Assembly: GCA_964532595.1 (NCBI GenBank) | Contig: CAZHIQ010000009.1 | Span: 27,850-91,849 of the forward strand | Source of the DNA: Chryseosolibacter sp964532595 | GTDB lineage: Bacteria; Bacteroidota; Bacteroidia; Cytophagales; Cyclobacteriaceae | Direction: 5' to 3' | Length of the DNA: 64,000 nucleotides | The notes under the pieces: model-generated | Told to the model about the DNA's origin: nothing | What the model saw: the letters and a program-made list of their open reading frames with translations, nothing else | The model's database searches: none | Made by a program: the position numbers and the translations under genes | In this document: positions 7,355 to 16,405 of the stretch, piece by piece | Layout of the letters: each line of letters opens with the position of its first letter | How positions within the stretch are numbered: position 1 is the first letter of the stretch

Positions 7355-8512
7355 TCACTCTTTCCGTCCCGCATAAAGTTCGTATTCCAGGAGTCGGCAA
7401 TCGAGTTTTGCACTGAAAAATTCGATACGACGTTTTGCCCTCAGCCCGATTTTCTTTGCCAGGTCGAGGTTACCGGTAAACACATAACCGGTGTAGCCCT
7501 GACACTTTTGCTTCATGAAGTCGCCGATTCGCCCGTAGGTTTCCTCGAGTTCTGCGATCTCGCCCAGGCGTTCCCCGTATTCCGGATTAAAGTATACGAC
7601 GCCCGGCCCGTCAGGCACGGGCGTCTCGGAAAAGTCACATACTTTAAACTCGATGCTATCTGCCACCCCTGCCCGGCGAGCATTTATTTTGGCGATCTCT
7701 ACGGCTTTTGCGCTGATGTCTGTTGCAATAACCCTGAGCCCGGGCACTTCCCGGACTTTCTCCATCATTTCCCGGCGGGCCTTATCATAAACAGTCTGAT
7801 CAAATTCTTTCAGATGCATGAACGCATAGTCGTTCCGGTAATGTCCGGGACGTCTGTTGGTCGCTAACAGCACCGCCTCGATCGCTACGGTACCGGAGCC
7901 ACACATCGGGTTTACAAAAGGAGAACTCGGGTCCCACTGCGAAGCGAGGAGTGTCGCAGCCGCCAGTCCTTCCAGCATCGGCGCCTTTCCGGGCTCACGT
8001 CGGTATCCGTGCTTCGAAAGGGTTTCGCCCGATGTATCGAGAAACACTTCAGCACGGTCGTCGCGCCAGAACAAATTAACCACCACACCATTCAACGAAG
8101 GGCCACTGTCGGGTCTGGCTCCGGTAGCTTCGCGCATGGCGTCCACTACCGCGTCCTTAACCTTTACATTTACATACATGCTGTTGTTGACGGTGGGATG
8201 GTCAACAACGTTGGTTACACTGAGATAGCCATCGGGTCTGATTAAGTGATCCCAGGCGATACGTTTCACCCCTTTGTAAACATCCACGGGGTTATGAGCA
8301 GGAAACGACGAAAGTGAATAGAGTACCTGACTTGCGGTGCGAAGATTGAGGTTCAGCCTGATGCAATCGGAGACCGTTCCCTTCAGTTCCACACCGGTAG
8401 CGAAGGTTCGCTCTGGCACAAAGCCCAATTCCCTGATTTCCTGTTCAAGCCAGGGTGAAAGTCGTTTGATACAAGTGACAATGATCCGTGCCGATCGGTT
8501 GAAAACGTCCAT
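7355..8512 (-). CDS. rlmL: THUMP-domain RNA N2-guanine methyltransferase, RlmL type, 385 aa
   Basis: An N-terminal ferredoxin-like/THUMP region (about 1-160: FNRSARIIVTCIKRLSPWLEQEIRELGF, RTASQVLYSL) is followed by a Rossmann methyltransferase domain with FVNPMCGSGTVAIEA, VIATDISAKAVEIA and the catalytic motif VVYFNPEYG, an NPPY-type site with Glu in the third position. The family methylates G2445-type positions of 23S rRNA using SAM. Length and layout match the stand-alone RlmL half of E. coli RlmKL. It is followed in the same direction, 24 bases upstream, by birA. The rRNA target is family knowledge and not shown by this sequence. Confidence 0.88.
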   Translation of the reverse strand: MDVFNRSARIIVTCIKRLSPWLEQEIRELGFVPERTFATGVELKGTVSDCIRLNLNLRTASQVLYSLSSFPAHNPVDVYKGVKRIAWDHLIRPDGYLSVTNVVDHPTVNNSMYVNVKVKDAVVDAMREATGARPDSGPSLNGVVVNLFWRDDRAEVFLDTSGETLSKHGYRREPGKAPMLEGLAAATLLASQWDPSSPFVNPMCGSGTVAIEAVLLATNRRPGHYRNDYAFMHLKEFDQTVYDKARREMMEKVREVPGLRVIATDISAKAVEIAKINARRAGVADSIEFKVCDFSETPVPDGPGVVYFNPEYGERLGEIAELEETYGRIGDFMKQKCQGYTGYVFTGNLDLAKKIGLRAKRRIEFFSAKLDCRLLEYELYAGRKE

Positions 8513-8535
8513 ATCCTGAGGTCTGCCTTTGAGCT

Positions 8536-9291
8536 TTATTCGATGTACTGTATTTCCTTGATTCCAAACGCCTTCAGCCCCTGCGCCGTGCGAACTCTTA
8601 GTCGTCCGTCGTCGTCCACATCCTCAATCGTACCTTCAAATCGGATACCTCCCGATGAAAACAGATGCGGTTGGCCGCGCCAGTAGAGTCCATCCAGATA
8701 TTCATCGACCAGCCGTCGCTCGTCACCTGACCGTAAACACAGGTACCGGCTTTCCAAACGTCCGAGTATTCCGGCAAGCTCCTCATTCTTGTCGTGTTGC
8801 CTTCCCGTTACTAAGGCAAGCGAAGTAGCAGCAGGCGATCTGAATGCCGTTTGATTGAGGTTAAATCCAATGCCGACAACACTGGTAAGCAATAGTCCCC
8901 CCTGAACCTGATTTTCAATTAAGATCCCCGAAATCTTTTTTTGGTGAACTAAAATATCGTTAGGCCACTTTATGAAGGTGTCAGTTGTTTTATCTCCAAG
9001 GTAATCTTTCAACGCAAGGCTCGTCACAACGTTCAGGAGGAATTGCTTGTTCAGCGCAAGAAACCCAGGTTTAAGTATCAGCGAAAAAGTGAGATTCAGG
9101 CCGGGCTCGGCTTCCCAGCTATTGCCGCGCTGCCCCCGGCCGGCCGTTTGGCAGTCGGTTATGACCACAGTTCCTTCAACGGCGGCTGATTTCCTGCTGG
9201 TTTCAATGGCCAGCAAGTTGGTAGAAGGACATTCTGGCACAAAAACCAGATTCTTGCCTGTGAAAACTGTATTGGCAGGAATTTTATACAA
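8536..9291 (-). CDS. birA: biotin--[acetyl-CoA-carboxylase] ligase, 251 aa
   Basis: Has the biotin-ligase core: CPSTNLLA, GRGQRGNSWEAEPGLN (biotinyl-AMP loop), IKWPNDI, KISGILIE, VVGIGFNLNQ, and a C-terminal SH3-like domain (GTIEDVDDDGRLRVRT). There is no N-terminal helix-turn-helix, so it should biotinylate carboxylases without acting as repressor. The start appears to be TTG at 9291: an in-frame stop lies a few codons upstream, and the sequence from it (YKIPANTVFTGKNLVFV) looks like a normal N-terminus with no ATG nearby. It is divergent from rsfS. Confidence 0.92.
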   Translation of the reverse strand: MYKIPANTVFTGKNLVFVPECPSTNLLAIETSRKSAAVEGTVVITDCQTAGRGQRGNSWEAEPGLNLTFSLILKPGFLALNKQFLLNVVTSLALKDYLGDKTTDTFIKWPNDILVHQKKISGILIENQVQGGLLLTSVVGIGFNLNQTAFRSPAATSLALVTGRQHDKNEELAGILGRLESRYLCLRSGDERRLVDEYLDGLYWRGQPHLFSSGGIRFEGTIEDVDDDGRLRVRTAQGLKAFGIKEIQYIE

Positions 9292-9351
9292 CTTAATTGG
9301 TTAATTTTGCTAGTTATTAAAAGACCAAACATAAACAAAGGAAATAGCTTG

Positions 9352-9756
9352 ATGATCAAGAGAAGGAATGGCGTCAGTTCCGAGTTACTCAGCGAGGTCA
9401 TCGTGAAGGGCATGCAGGAGAAAAAAGCAACAGACATCGTGGTCCTGGACCTCAGAAAAGTCAAAAATGCCGTTGCCGATTTTTTTGTAATTTGTTCCGG
9501 GAACTCCGACAAGCAACTGGATGCGATCGCAGATTCAGTCGACCGCGAAGTTTATAAGACACTGAAAGAAACGCCCTGGCATACAGAGGGCAAGAACAAT
9601 AAAGAGTGGATGTTGCTCGACTATATAGACGTAGTCGCCCACGTATTCAAAAAAGAAAAACGGGAATATTATTCACTGGAGCGCTTATGGGGCGATGCGG
9701 TGATAAAAGAGATCGCCGATCCGGTTCCGGCTTCTTCCGGTACACAAGACATATAA
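9352..9756 (+). CDS. rsfS: ribosome silencing factor RsfS, 134 aa
   Basis: Matches the RsfS/Iojap family: helix LSEVIVKGMQEKKATDIVVLDL, VADFFVICSGNSDKQLDAIADSV, the PWHTEGKNNKEWMLLDY motif and VVAHVFKKEKREYYSLERLWGD. The family binds L14 on the 50S subunit and blocks subunit joining in starved cells. The ATG at 9352 is used; the frame is open to a TTG at 9307 that would add 15 poorly conserved residues. ftsH follows after 20 bases, so the two are probably one transcript, an arrangement common in Bacteroidota. Confidence 0.93.
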   Translation: MIKRRNGVSSELLSEVIVKGMQEKKATDIVVLDLRKVKNAVADFFVICSGNSDKQLDAIADSVDREVYKTLKETPWHTEGKNNKEWMLLDYIDVVAHVFKKEKREYYSLERLWGDAVIKEIADPVPASSGTQDI

Positions 9757-9776
9757 TTTGACAGAAAACAGTTACG

Positions 9777-11834
9777 ATGGCTGAAAAGAAAGACAATAAC
9801 AAGCCTTTATTGCCGAACAAGAATCCCCGGGGCAACTACCAGATGTGGGTTATCCTGGCGACGATTGCGGTGATTTTCGGGGTAATGTATATAAACAACT
9901 CCAACGACCTCAAGGAAATCCAACAATACCAGTTCGAGCAAATGGTCAAGTCGGGACATGTCCGCAAGGTAGTCCTGATCAAGAACCGCGACATTGTTGA
10001 AGTGACCCTGAAAGCGGAGGCACTGCAAGACGCGAAGTATCGACAGGACGTTGAAGATGGTCGTCTTGGAACCACGGGTAGTGGTCCGCATTACAAACTA
10101 ACGATCACCTCTATCGATCGTTTCGATGAGAAATACGAGGCTCTCGTCGACAGGCTTCCGGAAGACAGCCGCCCCGAGTACAGGACGGAAACACGCGAAG
10201 ACTATTTCGGAGTATTTATCCAATGGGGTTTTCTCTTCCTTCTTCTCTTCGGCTTCTGGATGCTCATGCGCCGGATGACGGGTGGTGGAGGCCCTGGTGG
10301 TCAGATATTCAATATTGGCAAATCGAAAGCCGCACTCTTTGATGCGGAGAACAAGGTCAAAGTTACTTTCGAAGATGTAGCCGGTCTCGATGAAGCCAAG
10401 GAAGAGGTAAAAGAGATTGTTGAATTCCTGAAAAACCCGGGGAAGTTCACGAAGCTTGGAGGTAAGATTCCTAAGGGTGCCCTGCTGGTGGGTCCTCCGG
10501 GAACCGGTAAGACGCTGCTGGCCAAAGCTGTAGCCGGTGAAGCGGGTGTACCCTTCTTCTCTCTCTCGGGTTCCGACTTCGTCGAAATGTTTGTCGGCGT
10601 AGGAGCGGCTCGTGTTCGCGACCTCTTCAAACAGGCGAAAGAGAAAGCACCTTGTATTGTCTTCATTGACGAGATCGACGCTATTGGCCGAAGCCGCGGA
10701 AGGGGTCAGCTTCCCGGCGCCAACGATGAACGCGAGAACACGTTGAACTCGCTGCTGGTCGAGATGGATGGTTTTGCTACCGACTCTGGCGTTATTATTC
10801 TGGCTGCGACCAACCGCCCTGACGTACTCGACTCGGCTCTGTTGCGCCCGGGGCGTTTTGACCGTCAGATCAGCATTGACAAACCCGATATCGTAGGCCG
10901 CGAGGCAATTTTCAAAACTCACCTTCGGCCGATCAAGCTCGACTCTTCGGTTGACCCCAAGAAGCTCGCCGCGCAAACACCTGGCTTTGCTGGCGCGGAA
11001 ATTGCCAACGTATGTAACGAGGCCGCGCTCATCGCCGCGCGTCGCGAGAAGAAGGCCGTCGAAATGCAAGACTTTCAGGATGCTATCGACCGCGTAATCG
11101 GAGGGCTTGAAAAGAAAAACAAAATTATCTCTCCTGAGGAAAAGAAAATCGTCGCCTTCCACGAAGCAGGCCACGCGGTAGCCGGTTGGTTCCTTGAACA
11201 CGCCGACCCTCTGGTAAAGGTCAGCATTGTACCCCGCGGTGTCGCTGCGCTGGGTTATGCGCAGTATCTGCCCAAAGAACAGTTCCTATATCAAACTGAG
11301 CAAATGCTCGATGAAATGTGCATGGCCTTTGGCGGGCGGGCCGCAGAAGAATTGGTTTTTGGAAAAATCTCGACCGGTGCACTGAGCGACCTGGAGCGAA
11401 TTACAAAAATGGCTTACAGTATGGTGACCGTCTATGGCATGACGAAAGCCATTGGCAATATGTCATACTACGACTCGAAGCAGGCCGACAACTACGCGTT
11501 TCAGAAGCCCTACTCGGATGCCACCGCGGAGAAGATCGACAAAGAAGTACGCAGCATCATCGAGGGGGCTTATCAGCGCACACTTGCCCTGTTAACCCAA
11601 CACCGCCAGCACCTGGACGTCATCGCGCAGGAGTTGCTCGAAAAAGAAATCCTGTTCCAATCGGATCTGGAGCGACTCATTGGCAAGCGACCGTTTGACA
11701 AGCCGACAACGTATCAGCAGTTCACTAACGGCCAGGGCAAGTATGAAAAGAAAAAACACGAAAGTGAACAGCCCGGAGTCGATCCCACTCCCACCCTGGA
11801 GGGAGAATCACCCAACAAAGCGACTTCTGGTTAA
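9777..11834 (+). CDS. ftsH: ATP-dependent zinc metalloprotease FtsH, 685 aa
   Basis: An inner-membrane AAA+ protease. Two membrane segments (about residues 22-40 and 145-165) flank a periplasmic domain. The AAA module has Walker A GPPGTGKT (239-246), the pore motif FVEMFVGVGA, Walker B VFIDEIDAIG and the second region of homology ATNRPDVLD. The zinc site HEAGH is at 462-466. The C-terminal tail is hydrophilic. The family degrades unneeded membrane and regulatory proteins. The length is typical. It is the last gene before a strong terminator and follows rsfS by 20 bases. Confidence 0.97.
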   Translation: MAEKKDNNKPLLPNKNPRGNYQMWVILATIAVIFGVMYINNSNDLKEIQQYQFEQMVKSGHVRKVVLIKNRDIVEVTLKAEALQDAKYRQDVEDGRLGTTGSGPHYKLTITSIDRFDEKYEALVDRLPEDSRPEYRTETREDYFGVFIQWGFLFLLLFGFWMLMRRMTGGGGPGGQIFNIGKSKAALFDAENKVKVTFEDVAGLDEAKEEVKEIVEFLKNPGKFTKLGGKIPKGALLVGPPGTGKTLLAKAVAGEAGVPFFSLSGSDFVEMFVGVGAARVRDLFKQAKEKAPCIVFIDEIDAIGRSRGRGQLPGANDERENTLNSLLVEMDGFATDSGVIILAATNRPDVLDSALLRPGRFDRQISIDKPDIVGREAIFKTHLRPIKLDSSVDPKKLAAQTPGFAGAEIANVCNEAALIAARREKKAVEMQDFQDAIDRVIGGLEKKNKIISPEEKKIVAFHEAGHAVAGWFLEHADPLVKVSIVPRGVAALGYAQYLPKEQFLYQTEQMLDEMCMAFGGRAAEELVFGKISTGALSDLERITKMAYSMVTVYGMTKAIGNMSYYDSKQADNYAFQKPYSDATAEKIDKEVRSIIEGAYQRTLALLTQHRQHLDVIAQELLEKEILFQSDLERLIGKRPFDKPTTYQQFTNGQGKYEKKKHESEQPGVDPTPTLEGESPNKATSG

Positions 11835-11857
11835 TTACATCGAATACTCTATTTTTG

Positions 11858-11886
11858 AAACTCAGGTGGAAACACCTGAGTTTTTT
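11858..11886 (+). terminator. Rho-independent terminator after ftsH
   Basis: AAACTCAGGTG (11858-11868) pairs with CACCTGAGTTT (11873-11883) around a GAAA loop and is followed by Ts. It lies 23 bases past the ftsH stop. Confidence 0.9.
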
Positions 11887-11906
11887 ATTTCCAACCGAGC
11901 CTGTAC

Positions 11907-12692
11907 GTGGTGACCATTCCCAGGATTGCAACTTTAGTCAATAAGAAGATCTACTTTGCGGCCGACTTCCATCTGGGCGTCCCCAATCTGGCCGCAAGTC
12001 AGGCTCGCGAACAGCGCATAGTAGAATGGCTGGAGACCGTGAGACACGATGCCCATACCATCTACCTCCTGGGCGACATATTCGATTTCTGGTTCGAGTA
12101 CCGTTACACAATACCACGCGGCTTTACCCGGTTTCTTGGAAAACTGGCCGAACTCCGCGACAGCGGTATCCCTATCGCGTTCTTCACGGGCAACCACGAT
12201 ATGTGGATGTTCGATTACTTTCCAAACGAACTCGGGATTCCCGTCTACCGAAAACCTATGCTTCTGGAAGTGGGCAATCAGCGACTGCTCATCGGACACG
12301 GCGACGGCCTGGGCCCCGGGGACAAGACTTATAAGGTGCTCAAGCGGATATTTGCCAGTAAAAGCTGCCAATGGCTCTTCGCACGAATTCATCCCAACCT
12401 GGGCATGCACATCGCGCACACCTGGTCACGCCGGAGTCGCATCAGCAACAACAAACGTGGAGAAGTATTTGAATCGAAAGAGAAAGAATACATATGGGTG
12501 TATTGTTCGGAAATGGAAAAGCACCAGCACCACGACTTCTATATCTTCGGTCACCGTCACCTTCCTCTCGACCTGGAAGTGGGTGCCCATAGCCGATATA
12601 TAAACGTGGGTGAGTGGGTCAACTTCGATACGTACGCAGAATATGACGGTTCCAACGTTACACTGAAGGAATTTAAACCCGGGAAACCTTGA
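11907..12692 (+). CDS. lpxH: UDP-2,3-diacylglucosamine diphosphatase-like metallophosphoesterase, 261 aa
   Basis: Carries all five calcineurin-type metal motifs in order: ADFHLG, GDIFDF, GNHD, GHGD and GHRH. The WFEY and IHPNLG context is as in LpxH-family hydrolases, which cut UDP-2,3-diacylglucosamine to lipid X in lipid A synthesis at the inner membrane face. Start is GTG at 11907 (or the next GTG at 11910); no ATG lies before the first metal motif. The gene ends in TTGA, overlapping the TTG start of the next gene by four bases. The LpxH assignment rests on motif context; a related UDP-sugar hydrolase is possible. Confidence 0.85.
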   Translation: MVTIPRIATLVNKKIYFAADFHLGVPNLAASQAREQRIVEWLETVRHDAHTIYLLGDIFDFWFEYRYTIPRGFTRFLGKLAELRDSGIPIAFFTGNHDMWMFDYFPNELGIPVYRKPMLLEVGNQRLLIGHGDGLGPGDKTYKVLKRIFASKSCQWLFARIHPNLGMHIAHTWSRRSRISNNKRGEVFESKEKEYIWVYCSEMEKHQHHDFYIFGHRHLPLDLEVGAHSRYINVGEWVNFDTYAEYDGSNVTLKEFKPGKP

Positions 12693-13483
12693 AATCCGCC
12701 ATCCTGATCATTATAGCGCTAGCAGGGATATCGTACGCCAGCAACGCACAGGAAAAGATTACTTCCGTTACCCTCACCGATAGCATGACAACCACCGCTA
12801 TCGACCGCCCCGGAGATGTTTATATTGTTACGCGCTCCGGACAAATCCAGAAATTGTCTACCGACGGGAAGCTGTTGTTGTCGTTCAAGGCCGACACCGT
12901 CCCGACCCTCTTCGATCCTCGCGACGGAGCTCGTCTCTTTATATACTTCCGCGAGTCACAGCTGTATCGATTCATGAACCCCTCGTTTAACCCTCTGTCG
13001 ACCTTCGAGGTCGACCCGGCCTTCGCTATCCAGCCCTGGCTGATTTGCCCATCGGGAGAGTATAAACTGTGGATCCTTGACCAGGCGGATAACAGCCTCA
13101 AGAAAGTCGATATTCAAACTGGGAGGGTAGAGGTCGAAGTCGTCGTTGGGCCCGATATCCTTGATGATGCCAGCAACTTCACCGCAATGAGGGAGTATCA
13201 GGGATTCGTATTTCTGCTCAACCCCACCCGGGGTATTGAGATCTTTAATCCTTTGGGTATTCACATCAGAAGTATAGAAGCTCCGGGTATTCGGAATTTC
13301 AACTTCCTGGGCGAAGATCTGTATTACCTGAAAGATGACGTTTTGGTCTTTTTCAATCTTTTCTCAGCCACGACGCTTCAGCAAACCGTCGGTAAAGGTT
13401 ATGAGCAGGCCCTGGTAAGCGAAGACCGTCTTATGCTGTTCACCCCTCTGCGCGTCGACATCTTTTCATTCACGCACCCGTAG
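12689..13483 (+). CDS. secreted propeller-like protein of unknown function, 264 aa
   Basis: TTG start overlaps the lpxH stop (TTGA). A signal peptide (KSAILIIIALAGISYASNAQ) is followed by repeating blade-like segments (GDVYIVTRSGQIQKLSTDGK, YKLWILDQADNSLKKVDIQTG, YQGFVFLLNPTRGIEIFNPLG, EDLYYLKDDVLVFFNLFS), which suggests a beta-propeller fold of about five to six blades. No catalytic motif is seen. The overlap points to translation coupled with lpxH; a link to envelope assembly is inference only. Confidence 0.75.
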   Translation: MKSAILIIIALAGISYASNAQEKITSVTLTDSMTTTAIDRPGDVYIVTRSGQIQKLSTDGKLLLSFKADTVPTLFDPRDGARLFIYFRESQLYRFMNPSFNPLSTFEVDPAFAIQPWLICPSGEYKLWILDQADNSLKKVDIQTGRVEVEVVVGPDILDDASNFTAMREYQGFVFLLNPTRGIEIFNPLGIHIRSIEAPGIRNFNFLGEDLYYLKDDVLVFFNLFSATTLQQTVGKGYEQALVSEDRLMLFTPLRVDIFSFTHP

Positions 13484-13571
13484 CCCTTACGATTCTGTTC
13501 ATTTTTGAACATATTTGTACAATCCGGAACAACTTCCCATACGGAAACCGCTCCTACGGGCTGCTTTCGCG

Positions 13572-13589
13572 TTTGGCACACTATTTTCA
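13572..13589 (+). promoter_or_regulatory. possible sigma-54 promoter
   Basis: TTTGGCAC at 13572-13579 fits the -24 element and TTTCA at 13585-13589 is a one-base variant of the -12 element TTGCA, with the correct TGGCAC-N5 spacing. It lies in front of a gene for a sigma-54 activator, so self-activation is conceivable. Confidence 0.3.
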
Positions 13590-13623
13590 TCCGGACGATG
13601 TTCAGGCCTAAACCCCAGATGAA

Positions 13624-14994
13624 GTGACTCAGGAAGGTGGAAAAATCTTAATGATTGACGACGACGAAGATGTATTGCTTGCGGCCAAGATGTTGCTCAA
13701 AAAGCAGAATCATCATGTGATCATTGAAAAGAACCCGAACAAAATTCCTTTCCTGCTGAATAACGACAGCTATGATGTTATCCTGCTGGATATGAATTTC
13801 AGCAAGGATATAACCAGTGGAAAAGAAGGATTCTACTGGCTCGAGCAAATCCTGGAGCGGGATCCGAACGCGGTAGTGATTCTCATCACTGCCTTCGGCG
13901 ACGTAGAGATGGCTGTCAAAGCCCTGAAGCAAGGGGCTACTGACTTCATCCTGAAGCCGTGGCAAAACGAAAAACTCGTCGCCACCATTTCAACGGCCAT
14001 CCGCCTGAAGAAGAGTTATAACCAGGTCGACAAACTCCGGAAGGCAAAGGAGATGCTGGAAGAACAGATCAGCAAGCCCTTCGGGGATATAATCGGAAAC
14101 AGCCCGGCGATCCGTGAAGTGTTCTCGTTGATCAACAAGGTAGCCAAGACCGATGCCAACGTTCTTATTCTCGGCGAAAACGGTACAGGTAAGGAGTTGA
14201 TCGCCCGGGCTATTCACCAGCGATCACTGCGCAAAGACAACAGCTTTGTGGCGGTCGACATGGGGGCGATCACCGAGACCCTTTTTGAAAGTGAGCTCTT
14301 CGGACACAAGAAGGGGGCCTTTACAGATGCCCGGGAAGACCGTCCCGGGCGGTTCGAACTTGCTTCAGGAGGAACGTTGTTTCTCGACGAGATTGGCAAC
14401 CTCAGTCTTAGCCTTCAGAGCAAGCTACTGAGCGCATTGCAATCACGACAGATAACACGGGTCGGCGCCAACCAGCCTATGCCTGTCGACATCCGCTTGA
14501 TTTGCGCTACCAACATGCCACTGCAAAAGATGGTCGAAGAAGGAACATTTCGACAGGACCTGCTTTACCGCATTAACACCGTGGAAATCCACGTGCCGCC
14601 GCTAAGCGATCGCGTCGAAGACATTCCCCTCCTGGCTGAGCACTACCTCAACCACTACGCGAAAAAGTATCACAAGACAGTCACGACCATCGCTCCCGAA
14701 GCCATGGACAAGCTGAAAAGATACGCCTGGCCAGGCAACATCCGGGAATTGCAACACGCCATCGAACGCGCAGTCATCATGACGGATTCGTCGTCCCTGC
14801 AAGAGACCGATTTCCTCTTTAGCCGCTCACTGACCCGTAACACGCCCTCATCAACACTCAACCTTGATGAGGTGGAGAAGACCGCCATCAGCAAGGCCTT
14901 GCAAATGCACAGCGGTAATATCTCCAAAGCCGCGGAAGAGTTGGGTTTGACACGCGCCTCGCTCTACCGTAGAATGGAGAAGTATGGACTTTAA
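13624..14994 (+). CDS. NtrC-family sigma-54 response regulator, 456 aa
   Basis: Receiver domain (about 6-125) with acidic pocket IDDDED and phosphoacceptor Asp56 in VILLDMNF; AAA+ domain (about 155-390) with Walker A GENGTGKE (184-191), the sigma-54 contact loop as GAFTDA (231-236) in place of GAFTGA, LFLDEIGNL, and ATNMPL; Fis-type helix-turn-helix at the end (ISKAAEELGLTRASLYRRM). It should activate RNA polymerase with sigma-54 when phosphorylated. GTG start at 13624. It overlaps the sensor kinase gene by 11 bases, so the two form a pair. The target genes cannot be told. Confidence 0.93.
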   Translation: MTQEGGKILMIDDDEDVLLAAKMLLKKQNHHVIIEKNPNKIPFLLNNDSYDVILLDMNFSKDITSGKEGFYWLEQILERDPNAVVILITAFGDVEMAVKALKQGATDFILKPWQNEKLVATISTAIRLKKSYNQVDKLRKAKEMLEEQISKPFGDIIGNSPAIREVFSLINKVAKTDANVLILGENGTGKELIARAIHQRSLRKDNSFVAVDMGAITETLFESELFGHKKGAFTDAREDRPGRFELASGGTLFLDEIGNLSLSLQSKLLSALQSRQITRVGANQPMPVDIRLICATNMPLQKMVEEGTFRQDLLYRINTVEIHVPPLSDRVEDIPLLAEHYLNHYAKKYHKTVTTIAPEAMDKLKRYAWPGNIRELQHAIERAVIMTDSSSLQETDFLFSRSLTRNTPSSTLNLDEVEKTAISKALQMHSGNISKAAEELGLTRASLYRRMEKYGL

Positions 14995-16333
14995 CTGGCG
15001 GTCACCGGTTGTTCCGCGCGTCCTTCTACTTACGGCGTCGGTTTTCATATTTTGCTACTTCGCATTCTCAGGGCAGAATTGGATCTACGCAGTACTTTTT
15101 CTGGGAATCAGCGCATACCAGGTAAAATTGCTGATCGATTATCTCGACCGTTCGCATGAAAACATCGCAGCCTTTCTCAATGCGATCCGATTCGACGATC
15201 CATCGTATTCACTGAAACCACCTACCGACGATCCCATTGTGCAGCGTCTGCATCGACAGCTCGTCGACGCCCTGCAAAAGCTGCGCAGCCGACGTCAGGA
15301 GAAAGACTCGGAATTCCTCTTCTACCGCAACATCGTCATGCATGTGGGTATAGGTCTGATCATCTTTCGCGAAGACGGACGAATTGAAATTTTCAATGCA
15401 GCCGCACGCCGGTTACTTAAGGTAAACGAGGCCAACAATATCGAAGAACTGCGTGAAGTAAGTACAGCCCTCGTCGACGTTTTCCGCCGACTGAAGACAG
15501 GCGGAAGAGAATTGCTTCGCCTACAGATCGGCGAAGATATCATCCAACTCTCGCTATATGCGATCGAACTCACCCTACGTGGAGAAAATGTAAAGCTGAT
15601 TTCCCTCCAAAACATCCAGAGCGAATTGGAGGAGAAAGAAATGGAGGCCTGGCAAAACCTGGTCCGTGTACTCACCCACGAAATCATGAACTCGGTAACG
15701 CCAATCTCCTCCCTCGCTGAGATTGTAAAAGAAGAACTCGAACAGCATATGGAGAACGGCGAGGCGAAAAACCTGTCTGACGATCAATTACAGGACATCC
15801 ACCTTTCACTCCAGACTATAAGTAAACGAAGCGAGGGATTGATCCATTTCGTCAAAGAGTTTCGAAGTTTGACGGTTATCCCCAAACCGCGAATCGCCGC
15901 TGTCGAAGTCACGGCATTACTCGAAGAGTTATGTACCCTCTACCGTAAAGAACTCAGCGAAAACAACATTCAGATCGATGTCTCTGTTTACCCTGAAGAC
16001 CTGACGCTGCAAGCAGACAAGAATATGATTGAACAGGTCATGATTAATCTGATAAGAAATGCTATCCAATCTTTTGAAGATACTGACAACCGTCAGATTT
16101 GGATTAAGGCATATTTGAACGAAAAGTCGCGGCCAGTAATCTCCATAAAAGACAACGGAACCGGTATTGACTCGGAGGCGCTCGAGAAAATATTTATTCC
16201 CTTCTTCACCACCAAGAAAACCGGTTCCGGCATCGGATTAAGTCTTTCGCGTCAGATCATGCGCCAACACCAGGGAACACTTACTGTAAAATCGACCATT
16301 GGAAAAGGAACGGAGTTTTTTATGAGATTTTAA
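14984..16333 (+). CDS. NtrY-like sensor histidine kinase, 449 aa
   Basis: Two membrane segments near the N-terminus (about 10-28 and 33-50), a PAS-like section (about 105-205), a phosphorylation helix with His232 in THEIMNSVTPI, and a catalytic ATPase domain with N box LIRNAIQSF, DNGTGI and FFTTKKTGSGIGLSLSRQI. The layout and the HEIMNSVTPI signature are those of the NtrY/PrrB-type kinases that pair with NtrC-like regulators. The ATG at 14984 lies inside the regulator gene, so translation is probably coupled. The signal is unknown. Confidence 0.92.
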   Translation: MDFNWRSPVVPRVLLLTASVFIFCYFAFSGQNWIYAVLFLGISAYQVKLLIDYLDRSHENIAAFLNAIRFDDPSYSLKPPTDDPIVQRLHRQLVDALQKLRSRRQEKDSEFLFYRNIVMHVGIGLIIFREDGRIEIFNAAARRLLKVNEANNIEELREVSTALVDVFRRLKTGGRELLRLQIGEDIIQLSLYAIELTLRGENVKLISLQNIQSELEEKEMEAWQNLVRVLTHEIMNSVTPISSLAEIVKEELEQHMENGEAKNLSDDQLQDIHLSLQTISKRSEGLIHFVKEFRSLTVIPKPRIAAVEVTALLEELCTLYRKELSENNIQIDVSVYPEDLTLQADKNMIEQVMINLIRNAIQSFEDTDNRQIWIKAYLNEKSRPVISIKDNGTGIDSEALEKIFIPFFTTKKTGSGIGLSLSRQIMRQHQGTLTVKSTIGKGTEFFMRF

Positions 16334-16339
16334 GAGGTA

Positions 16340-16405
16340 AAGTGTTAGAGTGTTAAAGAGTTCAAACTTGCCTCCCGAAGCTTAGCGTAGGGAGGTGTTA
16401 AAGTG
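16340..16405. repeat. GTGTTAAA-type repeats and an inverted repeat after the kinase gene
   Basis: The kinase stop is followed by repeats of GTGTTA(A/G)A (16342-16365 and 16395-16403). An inverted pair CCTCCC (16371-16376) / GGGAGG (16390-16395) encloses a short loop. The 15-mer GTTAGAGTGTTAAAG here recurs after the ettA stop at 52622. Confidence 0.5.

Noticed and set aside
10098..11201. A 367-codon open frame on the minus strand inside ftsH
   Set aside because: It is the mirror of ftsH codons; ftsH is a clear full-length family member and the mirror has no domain or start context.
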